DNA from: an uncultured Microbulbifer sp.
Lineage (GTDB): Bacteria > Pseudomonadota > Gammaproteobacteria > Pseudomonadales > Cellvibrionaceae
DNA length: 64,000 nt
Direction of reading: 5' to 3'
Assembly: GCF_947504145.1 (NCBI RefSeq)
Contig: NZ_CANNGQ010000003.1
Span: 620,001 to 684,000 of the forward strand
The position numbers were made by a program, and so were the translations under genes. Every line of letters begins with the position of its first letter. Within the stretch, counting starts at the first letter, position 1. Of this stretch, positions 54,349 through 64,000 are shown one piece after another. The notes beneath the pieces are model-generated. The model was not told the DNA's origin. It was given only the letters and a program-made list of their open reading frames with translations, and searched no databases.

Positions 54349-55743
54349 CTAAGCCATATCCAACGCATTTAGAGCTTCGGATAGACTTTTCACCGGAATC
54401 ACCTGCATCCCCTCAATATCGGTTTTTAGCCGGTTGGCCGCGGGCACAATGGCCTTGCGGAAACCGTGTTTGGCGGCTTCCCGCAGGCGCTCCTGACCGG
54501 ACGGCACCGGGCGGATTTCGCCGGCCAGTCCTACTTCGCCGAAGATCATCAGGTCGCGATCGAGGGGGCGGTTGCGGAAGCTGGAGACTACCGCCATCAA
54601 TAGCGTCAGGTCGGCACTGGTTTCCACTACCTTTACGCCACCCACCACATTGATAAACACATCCTGGTCCCCTACCAGTACACCGCCGTGGCGGTGCAGG
54701 ACCGCGAGCAGCATATTCAGGCGATTCTGATCCAGGCCCACCGCAACCCGGCGCGGGTTGCCGAGGCTGCTGTCATCCACCAGTGCCTGCAGCTCCACCA
54801 ATAGCGGGCGCGTTCCCTCCCATACGGAAGTCACCACCGAGCCCGCGGCAATTTCATCGGCGCGCTGCAGGAAAATCGCCGAGGGGTTGGAAACTTCTTT
54901 CAAACCCTGCTCGGTCATCGCAAACACCCCCAGCTCATTTACCGCACCAAAACGGTTTTTGTGCGCGCGCAGGGTGCGGAAGCGGGAATCGTGGGTGCCT
55001 TCAAGCATGATGGAACAGTCGATAATATGCTCCAGGACTTTGGGGCCGGCGAGGCTGCCGTCTTTGGTGACGTGACCCACCAGAATCAGTGCGGTGCCGG
55101 TCTGCTTGGCGAAGCGTGTAAGGTAGGCCGCGCTCTCGCGCACTTGCGCCACCGAACCCGGCGCGGACTGCACTTCGGCCATATGCATGACCTGAATGGA
55201 ATCCACCACCATGACTTTCGGTTTCACTTCACCGGCAGTCAGGCAGATCTGCTCCACATTGGTTTCCGACAGCATTTGCAGGTGGTCCGCCGGTAAACCG
55301 AGGCGCTTGGCCCGCATGGCCACCTGTTGCAGAGATTCCTCCCCGGTGACATACAGGGCAGGCAGACTTTGCGAGAGATGACACAGGGTCTGCAACAGCA
55401 CGGTAGATTTACCCGCACCGGGGTGCCCGCCAATCAATACCACCGACCCCGGCACCAATCCGCCACCCAGCACCCGGTCCAGCTCACTGGCATTGGTGGG
55501 AATGCGCGGAAGCTCGCTGAGATCGATCTCGGAAAGCTTCTGCACCTTGCCCTGCCCCGCCGCACCGGCGTAACCCGCCTGCGCCTCGGTAAAGTTGGCC
55601 GCGCGGCTGTCGGTATGGGCCGGTCCCAGGCGCACTTCGCTCAGACTGTTCCAGGCTCCACAGGCGTTACACTGCCCGGCCCATTTGGTGTAGTCGGCTC
55701 CGCAGTCATTACAGACAAACGCGGTTTTTGTTTTTTTGGCCAA
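54349..55743 (-). CDS. radA: DNA repair protein RadA
   Basis: This 464-residue protein is a complete RadA (Sms), a RecA-like helicase that extends recombination intermediates. It has the N-terminal four-cysteine zinc motif (C11, C14, C25, C28), Walker A GHPGAGKST (106-114), the RadA-specific KNRFG motif, and the C-terminal Lon-protease-like domain. The start is TTG: the family N-terminus MAKKTK begins there, and AGAGAGAGC precedes it. It is convergent with the possible toxin-immunity pair and sits downstream of the metal-efflux operon on the same strand, with 41 bases between them. Confidence 0.97.
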   Translation of the reverse strand: MAKKTKTAFVCNDCGADYTKWAGQCNACGAWNSLSEVRLGPAHTDSRAANFTEAQAGYAGAAGQGKVQKLSEIDLSELPRIPTNASELDRVLGGGLVPGSVVLIGGHPGAGKSTVLLQTLCHLSQSLPALYVTGEESLQQVAMRAKRLGLPADHLQMLSETNVEQICLTAGEVKPKVMVVDSIQVMHMAEVQSAPGSVAQVRESAAYLTRFAKQTGTALILVGHVTKDGSLAGPKVLEHIIDCSIMLEGTHDSRFRTLRAHKNRFGAVNELGVFAMTEQGLKEVSNPSAIFLQRADEIAAGSVVTSVWEGTRPLLVELQALVDDSSLGNPRRVAVGLDQNRLNMLLAVLHRHGGVLVGDQDVFINVVGGVKVVETSADLTLLMAVVSSFRNRPLDRDLMIFGEVGLAGEIRPVPSGQERLREAAKHGFRKAIVPAANRLKTDIEGMQVIPVKSLSEALNALDMA

Positions 55744-55784
55744 AGTGCTCTCTCTATTCCCGGTCAGGTGGTTTGCTCAGGATT

Positions 55785-58952
<3,168 letters not shown>

Positions 58953-59933
58953 TCAGTGCGCGTGTCCGGCAGCGGATTTTTTCAGCTCCGCCTTGAGCAG
59001 GTAGCTGTTTTCCGCCACATAGCGCTCGCCTTGTTCCATGCCTTCCAATACTTCACTGAAGGCCACACCACGCCGCCCCAACCGCACCGGATGCGGTGCA
59101 AAGTGGTTGGGCTTGGTCTGTACAAAAACCACCGCCTGGCCATCCAGGGTTTGCAGCGCGCGGTTGTCGATGGCGAGACCGGCAGGATCGGTGCCCACCG
59201 TCACCCGTCCCTCCACAAAAATGCCGGAAGACCAGGAACCGCTCTGATTGTCTACCGGCACACGGGCGCGCTGGAAAGGCGCACCATCCGCACCGGGAAC
59301 GAGGTTCTGCAGCTTGCCCTGAAATGACTGCTCGCCAGCGACAATTTCTACGCTTTGCCCACTGCGAATTTGCGCCAGCCGCTGGGGAAACACCTGCAGG
59401 TCGGCCCACAATCGGCGGTAGTCCGCCACGGTAAACAGAGTCTGGTCGCTGACAAATTCTCCGGAGCCCGCGTGTTTTTCTGTTACCACACCATCGAAGG
59501 GCGCACGCAACTTGTATTCCTGCAAACTTTCATTGGAATTGATCGATGCCAGGGTCTGCCCCTTTTTCACCCGGTCGCCAATACTGACCGCCACATCGGA
59601 AACCAGCCCGGGGTAGCGTGCACGGATATGGCTGATGGCGGTGGGCTCCGGTTGCAGCTTTCCGTACAGGGTGACAACTCTTTCGATTTCCCGCGCTTGT
59701 ACGGTAGCGAGCTTGATACCCGAGCGGGCCAGGGTCTCGTCAGACAACTCGACGATATTTTCCTCGTGGTGATCCCCCTCCTCTTCATGGTGGTGATCCC
59801 CCTCACTGGCCCAGGACGAATTTCCCCAGAGCACACTGGTAAAGAGCACACTGGTAAAGAGCACACTGGTAAAGAGCACACTGCTAAACAGCAGACACAG
59901 GGCAGAAAGAAAATGGATTCGTGTATTTTTCAT
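58953..59933 (-). CDS. czcB: Metal efflux periplasmic adaptor, CzcB type
   Basis: This 326-residue adaptor links the RND pump to the outer-membrane channel. The ATG at 59933 is preferred because AGGAAACACC precedes it. The signal peptide contains a five-residue repeat (SVLFT, four copies) encoded by a 15-base tandem repeat. Just after it lies a His/Glu-rich stretch (EGDHHHEEEGDHHEEN), a likely metal-binding segment. Lipoyl halves (YPGLVSDVAVSIGDRVKKGQTLASI and LRAPFDGVVTEK), a short hairpin and a beta-barrel follow. The hairpin between lipoyl halves is short, as in CzcB/CusB. It starts 14 bases after the czcC-like stop. Confidence 0.9.
   Translation of the reverse strand: MKNTRIHFLSALCLLFSSVLFTSVLFTSVLFTSVLWGNSSWASEGDHHHEEEGDHHEENIVELSDETLARSGIKLATVQAREIERVVTLYGKLQPEPTAISHIRARYPGLVSDVAVSIGDRVKKGQTLASINSNESLQEYKLRAPFDGVVTEKHAGSGEFVSDQTLFTVADYRRLWADLQVFPQRLAQIRSGQSVEIVAGEQSFQGKLQNLVPGADGAPFQRARVPVDNQSGSWSSGIFVEGRVTVGTDPAGLAIDNRALQTLDGQAVVFVQTKPNHFAPHPVRLGRRGVAFSEVLEGMEQGERYVAENSYLLKAELKKSAAGHAH
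59829..59888 (-). repeat. 15-base tandem repeat in the adaptor signal peptide
   Basis: Three identical copies of GAGCACACTGGTAAA and a fourth with one change (GCTAAA) run from 59829 to 59888 on the plus strand. Each copy encodes five residues of the hydrophobic core of the signal peptide. Copy changes would keep the frame and alter signal length. Confidence 0.95.
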
Positions 59934-59947
59934 GGTGTTTCCTGAAA

Positions 59948-61264
59948 TCATTTCTCGCTGGCCTGCAACGTATTGTGGGGGGCTAGCGGTTCAGCGGTCA
60001 GTTGCTCCATTTCCGCCTCAGCAAGCAGCGCGCGGGTGGCGCTCTGGATGAGCGCGCTGCGCGCATCGAGCAATTCTTCGCGCGCCGCGACCCATTCCTG
60101 GTAGCTGTAACGGCCCGCACGATACAGGGCTTCCGTTTCAGACATGGCGCGAGCAAGTGTGGGGATAATGTCGGCGCGCAGCCGCTGCACGGCGTGCACG
60201 GCCTGAGCGCGATCGGAATAGGCGCGATATAGCTGGGTGTGAAGTTGCAGGCGCGCGCTCTCTTCGCGCAGAGCGATTCCTTCCAGCGCGGCGCGGTTGC
60301 GGGCGATCTCTCCCTGGGCACGACGCCCGCTAAACAGCGGCAGGCTGACTCCGGCCACCAGCGACGTGCTATCGGTTTCGTTACTCTGGCGCACCCCAAG
60401 CCCCCAGCCCAGATCGGCGCGGGCGGCGGTGCGCGCGAGGCGCAACTGCGCGTCCTGCACGCGGGCCTCGGAGGCGTACCGCATCAGCAATGGGTTCTGC
60501 TGCGCTCGGGCGAAGTAGGTGGAGAAATCATCGACAGCCTGCAGGCGATACAGCTGCCCAGTGGGAACCGAAAAATCTGCGCGGGTTTCCCCCCACATCG
60601 CCGCCAATGCCACCCGCTCCGCCTGCAACTGTTTCTGTAGCTGACGGTGCTGCAGCTGCGCTCGGGAGAGTGCGGCTTCCGCGCGCAGCTGTTCCACCCC
60701 AGGGGCGGCACCTGCGGAAATCCGCGCTCTGACCGAAGCCACAGCATCTTCCGCAAGATGCACGGCATCTCCCGCCAGCGCCACCTGCTCTGTGGTCGAG
60801 AGTACTTGTACATAGCGCCGGGTGACTTCACCCAGCAGGTCCAGCGCCTGAATCTCGCGATCGATATTCAGCAGGCGCCGCTCGCTGACGATCACTTGCC
60901 CGCGCGCATCCCGCTTGCCACCGAGTTCAATCACGGAAGACAGGCCAACCGTAAACTCGGTATTTTCCGTACCATCGGTACCGGCAAAATTTTCCAGCTC
61001 CGCATCCAGATTCAGCGCCGGGCGCAGATTCGCGGTTTGCGCTCGGCCATCCAGGGACTGGTGGCGATATTCGAATACGGCGAGCGCGGGATGGCGCTCC
61101 AGCGTACGGCTTACCGCCTGCTGCAGGGTCAGTGGGGGCAGCGCATCCTGAGCCTGCGCAAAGATCGGCAGCGCCGGAATGGCAAGCAGGATCCCCAGCA
61201 GTACGTTCAGCACAGGCGCGCCGCGAAACAGACGCCAGTTCAGTGGCGTCGCAAAACAAGACAT
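59948..61264 (-). CDS. czcC: Metal efflux outer-membrane channel, CzcC/TolC type
   Basis: This 438-residue outer-membrane factor has a signal peptide (about residues 1-38, ending IFAQA) and two OEP repeats (LTLQQAVSRTLERHPAL in the first). No lipobox is visible. It is followed by the adaptor and pump genes with gaps of 14 and 12 bases, forming a standard CzcCBA operon. Upstream, across a short hairpin-bearing gap, is a small Cys-rich exported protein. The start has only a modest ribosome binding site (GGGAA). Confidence 0.9.
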   Translation of the reverse strand: MSCFATPLNWRLFRGAPVLNVLLGILLAIPALPIFAQAQDALPPLTLQQAVSRTLERHPALAVFEYRHQSLDGRAQTANLRPALNLDAELENFAGTDGTENTEFTVGLSSVIELGGKRDARGQVIVSERRLLNIDREIQALDLLGEVTRRYVQVLSTTEQVALAGDAVHLAEDAVASVRARISAGAAPGVEQLRAEAALSRAQLQHRQLQKQLQAERVALAAMWGETRADFSVPTGQLYRLQAVDDFSTYFARAQQNPLLMRYASEARVQDAQLRLARTAARADLGWGLGVRQSNETDSTSLVAGVSLPLFSGRRAQGEIARNRAALEGIALREESARLQLHTQLYRAYSDRAQAVHAVQRLRADIIPTLARAMSETEALYRAGRYSYQEWVAAREELLDARSALIQSATRALLAEAEMEQLTAEPLAPHNTLQASEK

Positions 61265-61299
61265 ACATCGATTCCCGAGTGAGGGTTGAAATTCAACGG

Positions 61300-61321
61300 G
61301 CGGGGCTGTGGTAAGCCCCGC
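61300..61321 (-). other. Hairpin between the Cys-rich gene and czcC
   Basis: GCGGGGCT (61300-61307) and AGCCCCGC (61314-61321) form a perfect 8-base stem with a 6-base loop and no T-run. It lies between two same-strand genes 73 bases apart and may set mRNA processing or stability in the operon. Confidence 0.6.
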
Positions 61322-61337
61322 AGAAGTTTCACGTCAC

Positions 61338-61697
61338 TCAGGCAATGGGAGGTCGGTAGAGGGCGGAGATAATCTCGTGGGGGAAGGCCGCATCGGTGGC
61401 TGAGAGCCAGTGGGTGCCAGAGATAGACCACTGTGCAAAATGCCCCGCGGGCAGGCACAGGCTGGCGCCGGCATGACAGTGGCAGCAGTGATTGCACTCC
61501 TGATCCAGGCCCGCCGACGCAGCGGTTTCACAGGGCGCGGTGTTCTCGGCGTCATTGCAGTCCACCAGCTCCTGTGCCGCGCTCACGACAGACTCCGCCA
61601 GCTCAGAATGGCCGTCATAGCAAGCTGTCGCCTGCTGGAATACCAGCAGCGTCAGCAGCAAATAGCCAAACAGGGCACTAGCGGAAAGTTTCGGCAT
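61338..61697 (-). CDS. Small Cys-rich exported protein at the head of the metal-efflux operon
   Basis: This 119-residue protein begins with a signal peptide (about residues 1-25, LFGYLLLTLLVFQQATA). The mature part has several cysteines and histidines, clustered in CNHCCHCHAG, and ends in a hydrophobic, His-containing tail. Similar small proteins of unknown function often precede CzcCBA genes. The cluster looks suited to binding a soft metal or sensing it in the periplasm. I do not recognise a named family, and no experimental role is known to me. Confidence 0.75.
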   Translation of the reverse strand: MPKLSASALFGYLLLTLLVFQQATACYDGHSELAESVVSAAQELVDCNDAENTAPCETAASAGLDQECNHCCHCHAGASLCLPAGHFAQWSISGTHWLSATDAAFPHEIISALYRPPIA

Positions 61698-61846
61698 GTC
61701 GTCAAAACCGTCGAATACGACTTCATCAATTCAGGAACGGGATACAGGTTCGTTAAACTAGCAAAATATGCGCAGACACTCAAAGCACTGGCAGCCCCCC
61801 GGTACAGGGATTAGCATAAAGTCACAGTTTCCTAATTATTTGTGCA

Positions 61847-62566
61847 ATGACATTACCGGCAGTCTGGCTATTACACACCAATGATATTCCCCCGGGCAGC
61901 GAAGAGGCGCGCGCTCTCGAAGCCTTGCTGAGCGGCGACGAGCGCCTGCGGCGCGAGCGCTACAAAAGGGAAGAGGCGCGTTATCAGTTTCTGCTGAGCC
62001 GCGCACTGTTGCGCCGGGTGCTGGGCAATATCTGCGGGCAGGCGCCGGAAACACTGATATTCCAGGTTGCCGATTCCGGCAAACCCCGATTGGCCGAGGT
62101 GCCGGAACTGCACTTCAGCCTCAGCCACAGCGGCCAGTGGATTGCGCTCGGGGTTTCCTGCGAGTCCGATATCGGTGTGGATATCGAACAGCCCACCAGG
62201 CCACGCAATTTTCTGAGCATTGCCCGCCACTACTTTCACCAGGATGAGCGCACTCTGCTGGAAACCGCGCCGCCGGAGCTACTGCCGGTACACTTCTACC
62301 GCTTGTGGACCATGAAAGAAGCCTTCTTCAAGGCGCGCGGCACGGGTATTTCTGAAGGTCTGGGGCGGATCAATCTGGCCGGGTTCCATCTTGGGCATGG
62401 CATCGCTCTGGATGCGTCCTTCGAAGAGCCCGGCGCTCCCTGGCAGTTCAACTACTCCATGCACCCCATGCGCGACGGCAACCACGTGCATTTGGCTCTG
62501 GCGGGACGCGACCCGGCTCTAGGGGAGCTGAATGTGGAGCAGATTCATCGCGGATTCGGGGATTAG
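61847..62566 (+). CDS. 4'-phosphopantetheinyl transferase, Sfp type
   Basis: This 239-residue enzyme transfers the phosphopantetheine arm of coenzyme A to carrier proteins of NRPS, PKS or lysine/fatty-acid pathways. The magnesium-binding motif GVDIE (D112, E114) and WTMKEAFFKA (E158, K162) are intact, as is the N-terminal FSLSHSG. The length is that of the two-lobed Sfp/Gsp group, not the short AcpS. It stands alone, divergent from the metal operon and convergent with the cupredoxin gene; no carrier-protein gene is in the window. The ATG at 61847 has a weak ribosome binding site. Confidence 0.9.
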   Translation: MTLPAVWLLHTNDIPPGSEEARALEALLSGDERLRRERYKREEARYQFLLSRALLRRVLGNICGQAPETLIFQVADSGKPRLAEVPELHFSLSHSGQWIALGVSCESDIGVDIEQPTRPRNFLSIARHYFHQDERTLLETAPPELLPVHFYRLWTMKEAFFKARGTGISEGLGRINLAGFHLGHGIALDASFEEPGAPWQFNYSMHPMRDGNHVHLALAGRDPALGELNVEQIHRGFGD

Positions 62567-62590
62567 AGAACCCGGCCTACATCCCTACCA

Positions 62591-62959
62591 TTACTCCACG
62601 ACTAGCGCACCGCGATACATCTGCATCTGGCAGTGGAACGGATACTCTCCCGCATCTGCCGCGGGAAGGGTAACGTCGGTGACCTGATCCACCGCCAACT
62701 GGGCGCTCACTTCCAGGTCGGGAAACAACACCCACTCGGCGCAGGGTGAGGCGTCTTCACGGCGGAAATGCAACACGGTTTCCGTGCCCGCAGGCACGCA
62801 AATACGGTCCGGTTCGTAGACGCCATCCTTGACTAGAATTTCCAGTTTTTCATCCGCGCCCACCGCTTGCAGTGTGTTGCGCTTCGGCGCCAGCCAGAAC
62901 CACCACAGCGTCAGCGCAATCGCGGCCAATCCCGACAGGTTGATCAATAAGGATTCCAT
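62591..62959 (-). CDS. Membrane-anchored cupredoxin-domain protein
   Basis: This 122-residue protein has one N-terminal membrane helix (about 5-24) and a cupredoxin fold. The type-1 copper site loop HCQMQMYRG supplies Cys, a His and a Met near the C-terminus; an upstream His lies in VLHFRRED. Its ATG overlaps the stop of the copA-like gene by one base (TAATG), so the two are coupled. It may carry copper to or from the pump on the periplasmic side, or protect against periplasmic copper. Direction is inferred. Confidence 0.85.
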   Translation of the reverse strand: MESLLINLSGLAAIALTLWWFWLAPKRNTLQAVGADEKLEILVKDGVYEPDRICVPAGTETVLHFRREDASPCAEWVLFPDLEVSAQLAVDQVTDVTLPAADAGEYPFHCQMQMYRGALVVE

Positions 62960-64000
62960 TATTGTTCACCTCCATTCCCGTTGCCCGAATCGTGGGAAGG
63001 CTTGAAAAAACGCAGGCGGTTGGCATTGCTCACCACGGTGACCGAAGAAAATGCCATGGCGGCACCGGCGATCACCGGGCTCAGTAACATGCCGGTGATT
63101 GGGTACAGCACCCCGGCGGCGATGGGGATACCCAGGGTGTTGTACACGAAGGCACCGAACAGGTTTTGCTTGATATTGCGCAGGGTCGCGCGGGATAGCT
63201 CCACCGCGTCCGCAACACCGTGCAGGGAGGAGCGCATCAGGGTAACGTCAGCCGATTCGATGGCTACATCGGTGCCCGCACCGATGGCAAATCCCACATC
63301 CGCACGGGCCAGTGCCGGTGCATCGTTGATGCCGTCCCCGGCCATCCCCACTTTGGCGCCGCCTTTCTGCAAGTCGGCGACAATCCTTTCCTTATCTTCC
63401 GGTAACAGATCCGCGTGCACATGTTCGATGCCCAGCTGTTTGGCCACCGCATCTGCCGTTGCGCGGTTATCGCCGGTGAGCATCTCGATACGTAGTCCCA
63501 GTTGTTGCAACCGATTCACCGCCACCTTTGCGTCTTCGCGGATGGGATCGGCCACCGCAATAATACCGGCGAGTGCACCATCCACCGCGGCATACATGGC
63601 GGTGCGCCCCTGCTCCGCCAGGGCTTCGGCCTTCGCTGGCCAGTCGCCGGTATCGATACTTTCGCGCTGCATCAATTTGCGATTGCCGAGCAGGATTTTT
63701 TTGCCGTCGATTTCGCCGCTGACGCCGTGAGCGGTGATGGCTTGAAACCCGTTTACGGCACTGAGGGATAAATTTTTCTGTTTGGCGGCGGCGACAATCG
63801 CTTCCGCCAATGGGTGCTCGGACTGGCTTTCGAGGCTGGCCAGTTGCTGCAGCAATTCATCTGTATCCCCGGTGCTGTCGATATCCGTCAGCTTTGGCGC
63901 GCCCTCGGTCAGGGTGCCGGTTTTGTCCACCACCAGGGTGTCGAGATCGGTCGCCTGCTGCAGAGCCTTACCATTGCGCACCAGCACACCGTTTTCCGCG
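62959..64000 (-). CDS. copA: Copper-translocating P-type ATPase (C-terminal part, cut by window edge)
   Basis: About 347 residues are visible; the N-terminus lies beyond position 64000. The fragment opens at ENGVLVRNGKAL, just before the phosphorylation motif DKTGTLTEGAP, and includes the HP motif SEHPLAEAI, the hinge GDGINDAPALARAD, and the last two membrane helices. YN in the seventh helix (FVYNTLG) and MAFSS plus N in the eighth mark the Cu(I)-exporting P1B-1 subgroup. The enzyme pumps Cu(I) out of the cytoplasm using ATP. A cupredoxin gene follows with a one-base overlap. The apparent start codon at 63987 is internal and not the true start. Confidence 0.95.
   Translation of the reverse strand, partial: AENGVLVRNGKALQQATDLDTLVVDKTGTLTEGAPKLTDIDSTGDTDELLQQLASLESQSEHPLAEAIVAAAKQKNLSLSAVNGFQAITAHGVSGEIDGKKILLGNRKLMQRESIDTGDWPAKAEALAEQGRTAMYAAVDGALAGIIAVADPIREDAKVAVNRLQQLGLRIEMLTGDNRATADAVAKQLGIEHVHADLLPEDKERIVADLQKGGAKVGMAGDGINDAPALARADVGFAIGAGTDVAIESADVTLMRSSLHGVADAVELSRATLRNIKQNLFGAFVYNTLGIPIAAGVLYPITGMLLSPVIAGAAMAFSSVTVVSNANRLRFFKPSHDSGNGNGGEQ

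Overview
The window is GC-rich, gene-dense DNA with no RNA gene, insertion sequence, prophage or CRISPR array that I can see. It most resembles a marine polysaccharide-degrading gammaproteobacterium of the Cellvibrionales type (Microbulbifer, Saccharophagus, Teredinibacter). The evidence for that is several TonB-dependent receptors next to glycoside hydrolases, a poly-serine linker inside a secreted hydrolase, and a full heavy-metal RND system. The genus is an inference from style, not from a marker gene.

Positions 1-26958 form a carbohydrate-uptake region, most likely for an alpha-glucan. A minus-strand arm carries a sodium/solute symporter, a large TonB-dependent receptor, and then a SapC protein, a JmjC-like cupin and a flavin-dependent halogenase. 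A plus-strand arm carries an MFS sugar transporter, a second large receptor, two more halogenases (ATGA overlap), a GH97 alpha-glucosidase, an 1871-residue enzyme with two complete GH87-like modules, and a LacI regulator. Copies of the palindrome GAAAACGTTTTC lie before the MFS gene, the second receptor and the GH97 gene, with relics before the regulator. Together these suggest a LacI-controlled regulon for an alpha-1,3-containing glucan such as nigeran or fungal alpha-glucan.

Positions 26969-32242 hold a minus-strand maltose-type ABC importer operon: ATPase, a fused binding-protein/MalF permease, MalG, and an exported sugar isomerase-like protein. All three ABC genes overlap at their ends.

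Positions 32511-48482 hold the most unusual locus: a TolC-like lipoprotein, an HlyD-like adaptor, a GAF-like/HlyD fusion, a membrane M50 metalloprotease fused to a lipoyl-type adaptor and a PqqD-like N-terminus, and a 3229-residue surface protein. The giant starts with an LEPR-XLL-like motif and a DUF4347 domain with a caspase-like His/Cys pair, followed by about 17 DUF11-like repeats. No ABC or RND energiser is present, so this looks like a dedicated but poorly described export and processing system for the giant protein.

Positions 48795-54319 hold a coniferyl-aldehyde-type dehydrogenase, a third TonB-dependent receptor, and an AT-richer two-gene cassette that could be a pore-forming toxin with a membrane immunity protein. 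Positions 54349-64000 hold radA, a CzcCBA-type metal efflux operon with a small Cys-rich exported protein at its head, an Sfp-type phosphopantetheinyl transferase, and a cupredoxin/CopA pair cut by the right edge.
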